From positions 1,724,501 through 1,788,500 of the forward strand of contig NZ_OY780935.1 of NCBI RefSeq assembly GCF_963675965.1: a stretch of 64,000 nt of DNA. The letters are read 5' to 3'. Under the pieces are notes generated by a model. The model was not told the origin of the DNA, ran no database searches, and worked only from the letters and a program-made list of their open reading frames with translations. Positions 49,984 to 59,702 of the stretch are shown here, one piece after another (positions within the stretch are counted from its first letter, which is position 1; every line of letters begins with the position of its first letter). The position numbers were made by a program, and so were the translations under genes. Source of the DNA: an uncultured Celeribacter sp. Lineage in GTDB: Bacteria > Pseudomonadota > Alphaproteobacteria > Rhodobacterales > Rhodobacteraceae.

Positions 49984-50994
49984 TCACTGATTGTAATACT
50001 GTCGATACCAGCGCACGAACTTGGCGACGCCCTCCGGCACAGCGGTCTGGGGGGCGTAGCCGGTCAGCGTGGTCAAAAGGCTCGCATCCGCCCAAGTCGC
50101 CGGAACGTCGCCCGCCTGCATCGGCATCAGATTGCGCTCTGCCGTCTTACCGGTCGCCTGTTCGATGGCCGCAATGAAATCGGTGAGCTGCACCGCATCA
50201 TTATTGCCGATGTTCACGACCCGATAGGGCGCCACCGGCGACAGGCTGTCGCCCTCGGGCACCACCCCGTTTTCGGGTCGCACCGGCACCGCGTCGATCA
50301 ACAGGCGGATCGCATGCACCAGATCATCGACATAGGTGAAGTCACGCTTCATATCGCCGTAATTGTAGACGTCGATCGGGCGATCTTCGAGGATTGCCTT
50401 GGTGAATTTGAACAGCGCCATGTCCGGACGCCCCCAGGGACCGTAGACGGTGAAAAAGCGGAACATGGTGATCGGCAGATCGAACAGATGCGCATAGGAA
50501 TGCGCCATGCTTTCCGTCGACTTCTTGGTCGCCGCATAAAAGGACATCTGGTGATCAGCCTTGACCGTCTCCTGATAGGGCATCTCCGTATTCGCGCCGT
50601 ATGCCGATGAGGTCGAGGCCAGAAGCATATGCTTGGGCGGATAGGCCCGCGCCGCTTCCAGCAGTTCAAAGGTGCCGATGATGTTGCTTTCCAGATAGGA
50701 ACGCGGGTTCTCGATCGAATAGCGCACCCCGGCCTGTGCCGCGAGATGGATCACCGCGTCGGGCTTTTCCTCTTCGAACAGCGCCATCAGCAGGCCCGGC
50801 GTTTCCACCTTGTCGTGCACGGAGCGATAGCCGTCATAGGCCATAAGCGTCTCTTCACGGCGCGCTTTCAAAGCCACGTCGTAATAGTCGGACAGGCAAT
50901 CCAGCCCGACAACGCGCCAGCCTTCGTCCAGCAATTTGCGACACACGAATGAACCAATGAAACCGGCAGCCCCGGTGACCAAAGCAGTGGGCAT
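49984..50994 (-). CDS. NAD-dependent epimerase, UDP-glucuronate 4-epimerase-like
   Basis: A 336-residue extended SDR. The Rossmann motif TGAAGFIGSFV is at the N-terminus (about 6-16), DCLSDYYDVALK follows, and the catalytic YxxxK is in MSFYAATKKSTE near residue 145. DVPATWAD and the GRPDMALFKF segment match the CapI/UDP-glucuronate 4-epimerase type, giving UDP-galacturonate. GAGGACC lies 6 bases before ATG 50992-50994. It is cotranscribed with the UDP-glucose dehydrogenase (10 bases), which makes its substrate. Confidence 0.88.
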   Translation of the reverse strand: MPTALVTGAAGFIGSFVCRKLLDEGWRVVGLDCLSDYYDVALKARREETLMAYDGYRSVHDKVETPGLLMALFEEEKPDAVIHLAAQAGVRYSIENPRSYLESNIIGTFELLEAARAYPPKHMLLASTSSAYGANTEMPYQETVKADHQMSFYAATKKSTESMAHSYAHLFDLPITMFRFFTVYGPWGRPDMALFKFTKAILEDRPIDVYNYGDMKRDFTYVDDLVHAIRLLIDAVPVRPENGVVPEGDSLSPVAPYRVVNIGNNDAVQLTDFIAAIEQATGKTAERNLMPMQAGDVPATWADASLLTTLTGYAPQTAVPEGVAKFVRWYRQYYNQ

Positions 50995-51004
50995 GATAGG
51001 GTCC

Positions 51005-52171
51005 TCAGTCAGCGCCAAACAGGTCGCGGGTGAAAATCTTGTCTTCGACTTCGCGGATGTCGTCGGTCAGGCGGTTGGCAATGATCACATCGGCTTCGGC
51101 CTTGAAGGCGGCCAGATCGTTCACCACGCGGGATCCAAAGAACTCCGGCTCCGTCATCACCGGTTCATAGACGATCACCTCGATCCCCTTGGCCTTGATC
51201 CGCTTCATGATCCCCTGAATCGAGGACTGGCGGAAATTGTCGCTGCCCGCCTTCATGACCAGACGATAGACGCCGACAATGGCCGGACGTCGCGCGATGA
51301 TCCGATCCGCCAGAAAGTCCTTGCGCGTGCGGTTGGCATCCACGATTGCGGCAATCAGGTTCTGCGGCACTTCGGAATAGTTTGCCAAAAGCTGCTTGGT
51401 GTCTTTCGGCAGGCAATAACCGCCGTAACCAAAGGAGGGGTTGTTGTAATGCGAGCCGATCCGCGGATCGAGCGACACCCCGTCAATGATCTGACGGCTG
51501 TCCATCCCCCGCGCCATGGCATAGCTGTCGAGTTCGTTGAAGAACGCCACCCGCATCGCCAGATAGGTGTTCGCGAAAAGCTTGATCGCCTCTGCCTCAT
51601 CGGCATCGGTGAACAGGACATCGACGTCTTTCTTGATGGCCCCTTCCAGCAACAGATCGGCAAAGGTCCGGGCGCGGTCAGATCGTTCCCCGACGATAAT
51701 CCGCGACGGATAGAGATTGTCGTAAAGCGCCCGGCCTTCGCGCAGGAATTCCGGCGAAAAGATCACCTGCTCCGTGTCGAACTCTTCGCGAATGCGGCTG
51801 ACAAAGCCCACGGGGATCGTGGACTTCACAACGATGGTCGCCGTTTCATTGACCTCGAGCACCTGCTGGATCACCGCTTCGACACTGGAAGTGTCGAAAT
51901 AGTTGTGTTTCGGGTCGTAATTGGTCGGCGTCGCCACGATGACAAAATCCGCGCCCTCATAGGCAACCCGTGCCTCGGTGGTGGCGCTCAGGTGCAAGTC
52001 TTTATGGGCCAGAAAATCTTCCAGCTCGGGATCGACGATCGGGCATTTGCGGGCATTGAGCATCGCGACCCGCTCCGGCGAGGTATCCACCGCTGTCACA
52101 GCGTTGTGCTGCGCCAGAAGCACCGCATTGGACAAACCGACATAGCCGATCCCGGCAACTGCAATTTTCAT
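51005..52171 (-). CDS. UDP-glucose 6-dehydrogenase
   Basis: A 388-residue nucleotide-sugar dehydrogenase oxidising UDP-glucose (or a related sugar) to the uronic acid. The NAD motif GIGYVGLSNA starts at residue 8, the UDPGP_MGDP_dh segments are visible (FSPEFLREGRALYDNLYPSRIIVG), and the catalytic Cys is in SFGYGGYCLPKDTKQ. I start at ATG 52169-52171 with AAAGGTG 7 bases upstream. It belongs to a three-gene sugar-nucleotide run for exopolysaccharide or LPS synthesis. Confidence 0.9.
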   Translation of the reverse strand: MKIAVAGIGYVGLSNAVLLAQHNAVTAVDTSPERVAMLNARKCPIVDPELEDFLAHKDLHLSATTEARVAYEGADFVIVATPTNYDPKHNYFDTSSVEAVIQQVLEVNETATIVVKSTIPVGFVSRIREEFDTEQVIFSPEFLREGRALYDNLYPSRIIVGERSDRARTFADLLLEGAIKKDVDVLFTDADEAEAIKLFANTYLAMRVAFFNELDSYAMARGMDSRQIIDGVSLDPRIGSHYNNPSFGYGGYCLPKDTKQLLANYSEVPQNLIAAIVDANRTRKDFLADRIIARRPAIVGVYRLVMKAGSDNFRQSSIQGIMKRIKAKGIEVIVYEPVMTEPEFFGSRVVNDLAAFKAEADVIIANRLTDDIREVEDKIFTRDLFGAD

Positions 52172-52181
52172 TCTTTCACCT

Positions 52182-53624
52182 TTACCCTTTTTCACCCTGA
52201 CCGCGCGAATAGACATCTTCGTAGCGAATAATGTCATCTTCCCCGACATAAGAACCGGTCTGCACTTCGATCAGCACCATCGGCACCTTGCCGGGGTTCT
52301 CCATCCGGTGGACAGCGCCCAGCGGGATATAGACGGACTGGTTTTCCGTCACGAGACGCACCTCGTCATCCACGGTGACCCGGGCCGTGCCCTCGACCAC
52401 GATCCAATGTTCAGACCGGTGGAAGTGGCTTTGCAGCGACAGCGCCGCGCCGGGGTGGACATGGATGCGTTTGACCTGAAAGCGATCCCCGACCACAAGA
52501 CTTTCGAACCAGCCCCATGGACGGTGGTCCTTGGGGAAATGCGTGGCCTGCTGGGCCCCTTTGGCCTTGAGCGCGGCAACCGCCTTTTTCACGTCTTGCC
52601 CACGACGCATATCCGCGATCAGCACCGCATCGTTCATCGCCACGGCCATGATGTTGTCCAGCCCGATACCGACCAGTTCCAGCCGTTCACTGTCCGAGCG
52701 CAAAAGACTGTTTGTGCAGTCGATCGCGGTCGCTTCGCCAGAGGTGACGACGCCATCGGCATCCGGACCGGCCTCGCGCCAGACCGCATCCCAGCCGCCC
52801 AGATCCGACCAGCCGCCACTGAAGGGCACCACGGCCAGATTATCGGCCTTTTCCATCACCGCATAGTCGATGGAAATGTCTTCCACATCACCCCAGGCTG
52901 CGGGATCCAGTCGCAAGAACCCAAGATCCACCTGCGCCGCCTCGACGGCCTTGGCGACAGGGGTCATCAGCGCGGGCGCAAAGCGTTCAAACGCAGCGAT
53001 GATGTCTGCGGCCCGGAACAGAAAGATCCCGGCGTTCCACATAAAGGTGCCCGCCTCGACCATCTTGTCTGCCGTCGCCTGATCCGGCTTTTCAACAAAG
53101 CGCGCAAGATCGATAGCTGCACCATCGCCTTCGGGCACGGCGCTCAGTTCGAGATAGCCATAGCCGGTTTCACCATGAGTCGGCTGAATGCCGAAAGTGA
53201 CCAGCTTGCCCGCCTCGACGGCAGCGAGCCCACGCAGCACAGCGGCCTGAAAGGCGGCTGTGTCGGGCACGACGTGGTCGGAAGGGGCCACCAGCATGAC
53301 CGCCTCGGGATCCTGCGCCAGCAAATGCAAGGCGGCGGCCAGAACCGCCGGCGCGGTGTTGCGGCCTTCGGGTTCGATCAGGATCGCGCCGGGATCGATG
53401 CCGACGGATTGCAGTTGCTCAGTCACAATAAACCGGAAATCCGAACCGGTCAAAACGACCGGCGGGGCAAAGCTCAGAAGCTCCGTGCTGGAAAATCGTT
53501 TTGCGGAGGCTTGAAACAGCGTTTCCTCTCCAACGAGAGGGACAAATTGCTTGGGATAGCTTTTGCGCGACAAGGGCCAAAGACGCGTACCCGAGCCGCC
53601 GCACAGAAGAACTGGAAAAATCAT
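52182..53624 (-). CDS. Mannose-1-phosphate guanylyltransferase / mannose-6-phosphate isomerase
   Basis: A 480-residue bifunctional enzyme supplying GDP-mannose. The N-terminal nucleotidyltransferase has LCGGSGTRLWPLSRKSYPKQ (7-26), FVEKPDQATADKMV and DYAVMEKADNLAVVP. The C-terminal cupin isomerase domain has HVHPGAALSLQSHFHRSEHW and EVQTGSYVGEDDIIRYED. Such fusions are called ManC/CpsB/XanB. The ATG at 53622-53624 follows CGGAG; a longer frame to 53774 would run into the divergent LysR gene. Confidence 0.93.
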   Translation of the reverse strand: MIFPVLLCGGSGTRLWPLSRKSYPKQFVPLVGEETLFQASAKRFSSTELLSFAPPVVLTGSDFRFIVTEQLQSVGIDPGAILIEPEGRNTAPAVLAAALHLLAQDPEAVMLVAPSDHVVPDTAAFQAAVLRGLAAVEAGKLVTFGIQPTHGETGYGYLELSAVPEGDGAAIDLARFVEKPDQATADKMVEAGTFMWNAGIFLFRAADIIAAFERFAPALMTPVAKAVEAAQVDLGFLRLDPAAWGDVEDISIDYAVMEKADNLAVVPFSGGWSDLGGWDAVWREAGPDADGVVTSGEATAIDCTNSLLRSDSERLELVGIGLDNIMAVAMNDAVLIADMRRGQDVKKAVAALKAKGAQQATHFPKDHRPWGWFESLVVGDRFQVKRIHVHPGAALSLQSHFHRSEHWIVVEGTARVTVDDEVRLVTENQSVYIPLGAVHRMENPGKVPMVLIEVQTGSYVGEDDIIRYEDVYSRGQGEKG

Positions 53625-53773
53625 AGAGAACTCCGAATGTCTGTGGGGTGAAAATAGACCATCGGGTTGAAACTTAACAACAGATTTACTTTCTTTTTTG
53701 TTACGATACGCGGGAAACACCATCACCTTGTGACGCAAACACCCTGTCAAGCGCAGGCAAAGGATCCGAAACA

Positions 53774-54661
53774 ATGCTGGACAAGCTGGAAATGTTCATC
53801 GCGGTCGCCAAAGAACGCCATTTTGGGCGTGCGGCGGCCAGTTTGGGTATCACGCAACCCAGCCTGTCTGCGGGGATCAAGCAACTGGAAGCAACACTGG
53901 GCGTACGCCTGATCCTGCGCGGATCGCGGTTTGGCGGGCTCACACCCGAAGGGCAAAGCGCACTGATCTGGGCACGGCGCATCGTCGGCGATGCGCGCCA
54001 ATTGAAAGAGGAAATGCGTGCCACCCATCAGGGCCTCACCGGGCGGCTCCGTCTGGGCGTCATTCCCACCGCGCTGACATGGGCCGCCAGGCTGACAGCT
54101 GAGTTTTGCGACAGACACCCCAATGTCCGCTTTACCGTATTGTCGCGCCCTTCTGACGACATTCTGAGCATGCTCGACAATCTCGAAATCGATGCCGGGA
54201 TCACCTATCTCGACAATGAACCTCTGGGCCGGGTGAGCGCCGTGCCACTCTATGAGGAGAGCTACATGCTGATCTGCGACCGGCGCTCTGCCTTTGCCGG
54301 GCTGGAGGCGGTGTCCTGGTCGGATCTGGCGGGGCAAAAACTGTGCCTGCTGACACCGGACATGCAAAATCGCCGAATCATCAATCGCAACTTCGCGCAG
54401 GACGGGATCGAACCGGAGGCCGTCATCGAATCCAATTCGACCGTGGTTCTGGTGTCCTATGTGGCCCGCGGCGACTGGATCACGATCCTGCCGACCGATA
54501 TTGCCGCCACTCTGGTGGCTGGCAAACCCTTGGAGACCGTGCCGCTGGTTGGCGGCGGCCCCAAACACCCGGTCGGGCTGATCGCAGCATATAGCGAACC
54601 CCACACGCCCGTTCTCAGCGCCCTTCTGGCACAAGCACGCAAGACATCTACAGCTGATTGA
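53774..54661 (+). CDS. LysR-family regulator, probable formate dehydrogenase regulator
   Basis: A 295-residue LTTR. The helix-turn-helix is LEMFIAVAKERHFGRAAASLGITQPSLSAGIKQLE, and the effector domain contains GRLRLGVIPTALTWAARLTAEF. It stands 92 bases upstream of fdsG in the same orientation, where FdsR-type LTTRs control fds operons in other bacteria. A perfect 8-bp inverted repeat with a T-N11-A core overlaps its stop codon. The promoter region with manC (149 bases) could also be shared. Confidence 0.9.
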   Translation: MLDKLEMFIAVAKERHFGRAAASLGITQPSLSAGIKQLEATLGVRLILRGSRFGGLTPEGQSALIWARRIVGDARQLKEEMRATHQGLTGRLRLGVIPTALTWAARLTAEFCDRHPNVRFTVLSRPSDDILSMLDNLEIDAGITYLDNEPLGRVSAVPLYEESYMLICDRRSAFAGLEAVSWSDLAGQKLCLLTPDMQNRRIINRNFAQDGIEPEAVIESNSTVVLVSYVARGDWITILPTDIAATLVAGKPLETVPLVGGGPKHPVGLIAAYSEPHTPVLSALLAQARKTSTAD

Positions 54662-54679
54662 TAGGTAACTTCTATCAAT
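54657..54679. promoter_or_regulatory. LysR-type operator overlapping the regulator stop codon
   Basis: Perfect 8-base arms ATTGATAG and CTATCAAT are separated by 7 bases and contain a T-N11-A core (T54662, A54674). The site overlaps the last codons and the TGA (54659-54661) of the LysR gene and lies about 75 bases upstream of the fdsG start. A third half-site, ATTGAT, recurs about 15 bases downstream of the palindrome. Confidence 0.65.
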
Positions 54680-54753
54680 TAACGGAAAAACATTATTGAT
54701 TCTCCCATGCAATTCAGGCGATCCTGTTGCGACAATTCCAGACAAGGCCAGCC

Positions 54754-55242
54754 ATGCAGACTTCTGTGCCCGCCACCGCGACGGTCCCGACCGAAGCCGA
54801 GCTTCGCGCGCTCATCGACAGCCATTTGACGCAAGAGGGACCGCTTTTGCCGATCCTGCATGATCTGCAGGACCGCTATGGCCATATCCCCGACAGCGCC
54901 GTGCCACTGATGGCTGCCGCGCTTAAGCTCACCCGTGCCGAGGTGCAGGGCGTCATCAGCTTTTACCATGATTTCCGCCGCCGTCCCGCCGGACATCATG
55001 TGATCAAGATCTGCCGGGCCGAAGCCTGTCAGGCGATGGGGGCAAATGCGCTGGCCGCGCGACTTCTGGACCGGTTGGGCCTGGATTGGAACGGCACGAC
55101 CGCCGATGGGCAGATCACGGTGGAGCCGGTCTATTGCCTGGGCCTGTGCGCATGCGGTCCCGCCGCGATGGTCGATGAAACGCTCCACGGGCGTGTGGAC
55201 GACAGCCGTCTCGACACTCTGTTGCAGGAGATCGGCGCATGA
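54754..55242 (+). CDS. fdsG: NAD-dependent formate dehydrogenase, gamma subunit
   Basis: A 162-residue thioredoxin-like [2Fe-2S] protein homologous to NuoE, passing electrons between FdsA and the flavin subunit. The four cysteine ligands are Cys87, Cys92, Cys128 and Cys132 (KICRAEAC and VYCLGLCACGP). I start at ATG 54754 with AAGG upstream; a TTG nine codons earlier is the alternative. Its stop overlaps fdsB (ATGA). First enzyme gene of the operon. Confidence 0.95.
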   Translation: MQTSVPATATVPTEAELRALIDSHLTQEGPLLPILHDLQDRYGHIPDSAVPLMAAALKLTRAEVQGVISFYHDFRRRPAGHHVIKICRAEACQAMGANALAARLLDRLGLDWNGTTADGQITVEPVYCLGLCACGPAAMVDETLHGRVDDSRLDTLLQEIGA

Positions 55243-56780
55243 AGATCTATGTCCCTCTCGACAGCGCTGCCAAGGCACTGGGCGCCGACGCCGTGGCCCT
55301 CGCAATCGCACAAGCCGCAACGGCGCGCGGGCTGAGTGTCGACATCATCCGCAACGGCTCGCGCGGCATGATCTGGCTTGAACCGCTGGTGGAAATCGAC
55401 GCCGGCGGGCAGCGCCTTGGCTATGGGCAAGTCACACCTGCGGATGTGGACGCGCTGCTGGACGGCACGCTGGAGACACTGGGACCGGTCGAAGATCTGC
55501 CCTTTTTCGCCCGCCAGACCCGGCTGACCTTTGCCCGCGTCGGATTGATCGACCCCCTGTCGCTTGATGACTATGCCGCCCACGGCGGCCTCACGGGATT
55601 GGAAACCGCACTCGCCATGTCAGGCGAAACCATTGTCGACACTCTGAAAGACAGCGGTCTGCGCGGTCGTGGCGGCGCGGGCTTTCCCACCGGCATCAAA
55701 TGGAACACGGTGCGCATGGCACACGCGCCGCAAAAATACATCGTCTGCAACGCCGATGAGGGCGACAGCGGCACTTTTGCCGACCGCATGTTGATGGAGG
55801 GCGACCCCTTTACCCTGATCGAAGGCATGGTGATCGCCGGGATCGCCGTCGGTGCGACACAGGGCTATGTCTACATCCGCTCGGAATACCCCAATGCCAT
55901 CTCGGTGATGCAAGAGGCCGTCCGTCGCGCCCGCGATGCCGGTCTTCTGGGCCCCGACATTCTGGGCTCCGGCAAGGCGTTCGACATGGAGATCCGCGTC
56001 GGTGCGGGGGCTTATGTCTGTGGCGAGGAGACCTCGCTCCTCAATTCGCTTGAAGGCAAACGCGGCGTGGTCCGCGCCAAACCGCCCTTGCCTGCGCTCG
56101 AAGGGTTTCTGGGGCACCCGACCGTGGTGAACAATGTGATCTCTCTGGCCACCGTGCCGGTGATCTTTGAAAAGGGCGCGCAGCATTACGCCAATTTCGG
56201 ACTGGGCCGATCAAAAGGCACCATGCCGATCCAGATCGCCGGGAACGTCAAACAGGGTGGACTGTTTGAAACCGCCTTTGGCATGCCGCTGAAAGAGCTG
56301 GTGCAGGATATCGCTGGCGGCACGGCCTCTGGCCGCCCGGTGAAAGCCGTGCAGGTCGGCGGCCCGCTGGGGGCCTATCTGCACCCCGATCAGTTCGACA
56401 CGCCCTTTGGCTATGAGGAATTCGACGGGCAAAAGGCCCTGATCGGCCACGCCGGGATCGTCGTCTTTGACGACACGGCAGACATGCTGAAAATGGCGCG
56501 TTTCGCCATGGAATTCTGCGCGATCGAAAGCTGTGGCAAATGCACCCCCTGCCGCATCGGGGCGGTGCGCGGCGTCGAAACGATCGACCGTATTGCCGAA
56601 GGGGACACGGCAGCCGTGCCATTGCTCAGCGATCTGTGCGAAACCATGACCGATGGGTCGCTCTGCGCCCTGGGCGGGTTCACCCCCTATCCGGTGATGT
56701 CCGCACTCACGCATTTCCCCGAAGACTTCGGTGCGGCGCCAAGCCCCGCCCCATCCGCCGCGAAGGAGGCCGCAGAATGA
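55239..56780 (+). CDS. fdsB: NAD-dependent formate dehydrogenase, beta (NADH/FMN) subunit
   Basis: A 513-residue homologue of NuoF/HoxF. The N-terminal about 120 residues are a thioredoxin-like extension, the NADH/FMN loop GRGGAGFPTGIKW is at 143-155, and NADEGDSGTFADRML follows. The 4Fe-4S ligands are Cys432, Cys435 and Cys438 (ESCGKCTPCR) and Cys476 (SLCALGG). It transfers electrons from the iron-sulfur chain to NAD+. The start overlaps fdsG (ATGA) and the stop overlaps fdsA. Confidence 0.96.
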   Translation: MKIYVPLDSAAKALGADAVALAIAQAATARGLSVDIIRNGSRGMIWLEPLVEIDAGGQRLGYGQVTPADVDALLDGTLETLGPVEDLPFFARQTRLTFARVGLIDPLSLDDYAAHGGLTGLETALAMSGETIVDTLKDSGLRGRGGAGFPTGIKWNTVRMAHAPQKYIVCNADEGDSGTFADRMLMEGDPFTLIEGMVIAGIAVGATQGYVYIRSEYPNAISVMQEAVRRARDAGLLGPDILGSGKAFDMEIRVGAGAYVCGEETSLLNSLEGKRGVVRAKPPLPALEGFLGHPTVVNNVISLATVPVIFEKGAQHYANFGLGRSKGTMPIQIAGNVKQGGLFETAFGMPLKELVQDIAGGTASGRPVKAVQVGGPLGAYLHPDQFDTPFGYEEFDGQKALIGHAGIVVFDDTADMLKMARFAMEFCAIESCGKCTPCRIGAVRGVETIDRIAEGDTAAVPLLSDLCETMTDGSLCALGGFTPYPVMSALTHFPEDFGAAPSPAPSAAKEAAE

Positions 56781-59695
56781 AAGATTTCATCATCCCCTGG
56801 AACGGCATCCAGGACGACCGCGACATGGGCACCCCCGCCCGCACAGGCGCGCCGGTCACAGTAACCATCGACGGCCAGAGCGTGACCGTACCCGAAGGCA
56901 CATCGGTGATGCGTGCCGCCGCCGAACTGGGCATTCAGGTGCCCAAGCTCTGTGCCACGGACACATTGGAGGCCTTCGGGTCCTGCCGTCTCTGCGCCGT
57001 GGAGATCGACGGACGGCGGGGGACGCCAGCCTCCTGCACGACGCCGGTGCATTCCGGCATGGTCGTGCACACACAGACCGAGAAGCTGCGCAAGCTGCGG
57101 CGCGGGGTGATGGAACTATACATCTCGGATCACCCACTGGACTGTCTGACCTGCGCCGCCAATGGCGATTGCGAACTGCAAGACATGGCCGGGGCAGTCG
57201 GCCTGCGGGACGTGCGCTACAGCGCGCCGAAATCCGGTCGTTTCGCCAATCACTTCACCCCCCGTGACACTTCGGGCCAGTCTAACCCGGACTATCGCGC
57301 CAAGGACGAAAGCAACCCCTATTTCACCTATGATCCCAGCAAATGCATCGTCTGCAACCGCTGTGTGCGCGCCTGCGAAGAGGTTCAAGGCACCTTTGCG
57401 CTGACCATCGAAGGACGCGGCTTTGACAGCCGGGTCTCTGCCGGGGCCGAAAATTTTCTGGCCTCTGATTGCGTGTCCTGCGGCGCCTGCGTTCAGGCCT
57501 GCCCCACCGCCACTCTGCAGGAAAACGCCGTCATTGACATGGGGACGCCCGATCACGCGGTGGTCACCACCTGTGCCTATTGCGGCGTCGGCTGCAGCTT
57601 TAAGGCGGAAATGCAGGGCGATCAGCTGGTGCGCATGGTGCCGTACAAACACGGCAAAGCGAACCGCGGCCATTCCTGTGTGAAGGGGCGGTTTGCCTAT
57701 GGCTATGCCAATCACAAGGATCGCATCCTCAAACCGATGATCCGCGAACGCATCGAGGACCCCTGGCGCGAGGTGAGCTGGAAAGAGGCTTTGAGCTTTG
57801 CCGCAAAACGGCTGCATGGGCTGCAACAGACCCATGGGCAAAAGAGCATCGGGGTGATCACATCGAGCCGCTGCACCAACGAAGAAACCTATCTGGTGCA
57901 AAAGCTCACCCGTGCGGTCTTTGGCAACAACAACACCGACACTTGCGCCCGTGTCTGCCATTCTCCGACCGGCTATGGGCTGGGCCAGACCTTTGGCACC
58001 TCGGCTGGCACGCAGGATTTCGATTCGGTCGAACAGTCCGACGTGGTGATGGTGATCGGCGCGAACCCCACGGACGGGCATCCTGTCTTTGCCTCGCGCC
58101 TGCGCAAACGGCTGCGGCAGGGGGCGAAATTGATCGTCGTGGACCCGCGCCGGATCGACCTGCTGACAACGCCGCATATGGGCGACGCGCACCACCTTAC
58201 GCTGCGCCCCGGCACCAATGTCGCCGTGGTCTCTGCGCTGGCCCATGTCATTGTCACCGAAGGGCTGATGGACGAAGAGTTCATCCGCACGCGCTGCGAC
58301 TGGGACGAATTCCAAGACTACGCACGTTTCATTTCCGAACCCCGCCACAGCCCGGAGGCCACCACGCTTCTGACCGGTGTGCCCGCACCCGAACTGCGGG
58401 CCGCCGCACGGCTCTTTGCCACCGGCGGCAATGGCGCGATTTATTACGGTCTGGGCGTCACCGAGCATTCACAGGGCTCGACCACGGTGATGGGCATTGC
58501 CAATCTGGCGATGCTGACCGGCAATATCGGGCGCGCCGGCGTTGGCGTGAACCCGCTGCGCGGTCAGAACAACGTGCAAGGCTCCTGCGACATGGGGTCC
58601 TTCCCGCATGAGCTGCCGGGCTATCGCCATGTGAAGCTTCCCGAGGTGCGCAAGATCTTTGAGGACAGCTGGGGCGTGGAAATCGATCCCGAACCCGGCC
58701 TGCGCATTCCCAACATGCTGGACGCCGCTGTCGATGGCACCTTCAAAGGTCTCTACTGTCAGGGGGAAGACATTCTGCAATCCGATCCGGACACCAAACA
58801 TGTGGCCGCGGGGCTGGCCGCAATGGACTGTGTCATCGTGCATGACCTATTCCTCAATGAGACCGCAAATTACGCCCATGTGTTCCTGCCCGGATCGACC
58901 TTTCTTGAGAAAGACGGCACCTTCACCAATGCCGAACGCCGGATCAACCGGGTGCGCAAAGTCATGAAGCCGCGCAATGGCTATGCCGACTGGGAGGTCA
59001 CCCAACTGCTGGCCAACGCCATGCTGGCAGAGACCGGCGGCACACCGTGGCACTATACCCACCCGTCGCAGATCATGGCCGAAATCGCGCAAACGACACC
59101 GTCCTTTGCCGGGGTGACCTATGAGCTTTTGGAAGAAAAAGGGTCGGTGCAATGGCCCTGCAATGACGCCCATCCCGAGGGCACACCGCTGATGCATGTC
59201 GACGGCTTCGTGCGCGGTAAGGGGCGGTTCATCGTCACCGAATACGTGCCAACGGATGAAAAGACCGGGCCGCGCTTCCCGCTGCTTTTGACCACGGGGC
59301 GTATCCTCAGCCAGTATAACGTCGGCGCCCAAACCCGGCGCACCGACAATGTGGTCTGGCATGATCAGGACGTGCTGGAACTGCATCCCCATGACGCCGA
59401 ACTGCGCGGTGTAAAAGACGGAGACTGGATCAAACTGGCCAGCCGCGCAGGCGAAACAACGCTGCGAGCCAAGATCACTGACCGGGTCAGCCCGGGGGTG
59501 GTCTACACCACCTTCCACCATCCCGACACACAGGCCAATGTGATCACCACCGATTATTCCGACTGGGCAACGAATTGCCCGGAATACAAGGTCACGGCGG
59601 TGCAGGTCAGCCCCTCCAACGGCCCCACAGACTGGCAGGAACGCTACGCGGCACAGGCCAAGCGCGCGCGCCGCATCCTGCCCGCGGCGGAGTGA
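56777..59695 (+). CDS. fdsA: NAD-dependent formate dehydrogenase, catalytic alpha subunit
   Basis: A 972-residue molybdenum bis-MGD formate dehydrogenase. Domains in order: [2Fe-2S] (Cys59, 70, 73, 87), a His/Cys cluster (Cys123, 126, 132), two [4Fe-4S] (Cys190-200 and Cys232-242), then the Mo-domain cluster (Cys266, 269, 273, 301). The molybdenum ligand is Cys394 followed by His395 in ARVCHSPTGY; a second Cys, 390, is close by. It oxidises formate to CO2, feeding NAD+ through FdsB and FdsG. ATG 56777 overlaps the fdsB stop (ATGA) with AAGGAGG upstream. Confidence 0.97.
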   Translation: MKDFIIPWNGIQDDRDMGTPARTGAPVTVTIDGQSVTVPEGTSVMRAAAELGIQVPKLCATDTLEAFGSCRLCAVEIDGRRGTPASCTTPVHSGMVVHTQTEKLRKLRRGVMELYISDHPLDCLTCAANGDCELQDMAGAVGLRDVRYSAPKSGRFANHFTPRDTSGQSNPDYRAKDESNPYFTYDPSKCIVCNRCVRACEEVQGTFALTIEGRGFDSRVSAGAENFLASDCVSCGACVQACPTATLQENAVIDMGTPDHAVVTTCAYCGVGCSFKAEMQGDQLVRMVPYKHGKANRGHSCVKGRFAYGYANHKDRILKPMIRERIEDPWREVSWKEALSFAAKRLHGLQQTHGQKSIGVITSSRCTNEETYLVQKLTRAVFGNNNTDTCARVCHSPTGYGLGQTFGTSAGTQDFDSVEQSDVVMVIGANPTDGHPVFASRLRKRLRQGAKLIVVDPRRIDLLTTPHMGDAHHLTLRPGTNVAVVSALAHVIVTEGLMDEEFIRTRCDWDEFQDYARFISEPRHSPEATTLLTGVPAPELRAAARLFATGGNGAIYYGLGVTEHSQGSTTVMGIANLAMLTGNIGRAGVGVNPLRGQNNVQGSCDMGSFPHELPGYRHVKLPEVRKIFEDSWGVEIDPEPGLRIPNMLDAAVDGTFKGLYCQGEDILQSDPDTKHVAAGLAAMDCVIVHDLFLNETANYAHVFLPGSTFLEKDGTFTNAERRINRVRKVMKPRNGYADWEVTQLLANAMLAETGGTPWHYTHPSQIMAEIAQTTPSFAGVTYELLEEKGSVQWPCNDAHPEGTPLMHVDGFVRGKGRFIVTEYVPTDEKTGPRFPLLLTTGRILSQYNVGAQTRRTDNVVWHDQDVLELHPHDAELRGVKDGDWIKLASRAGETTLRAKITDRVSPGVVYTTFHHPDTQANVITTDYSDWATNCPEYKVTAVQVSPSNGPTDWQERYAAQAKRARRILPAAE

Positions 59696-59702
59696 TCGTC
59701 TC

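Noticed and set aside
52308..53651. 447-codon plus-strand frame
   Set aside because: Antisense to the mannose-1-phosphate guanylyltransferase, which has its motifs and ribosome site on the minus strand.
57116..58468. 450-codon minus-strand frame
   Set aside because: Antisense to fdsA within its iron-sulfur and molybdenum domains; no coding signature.
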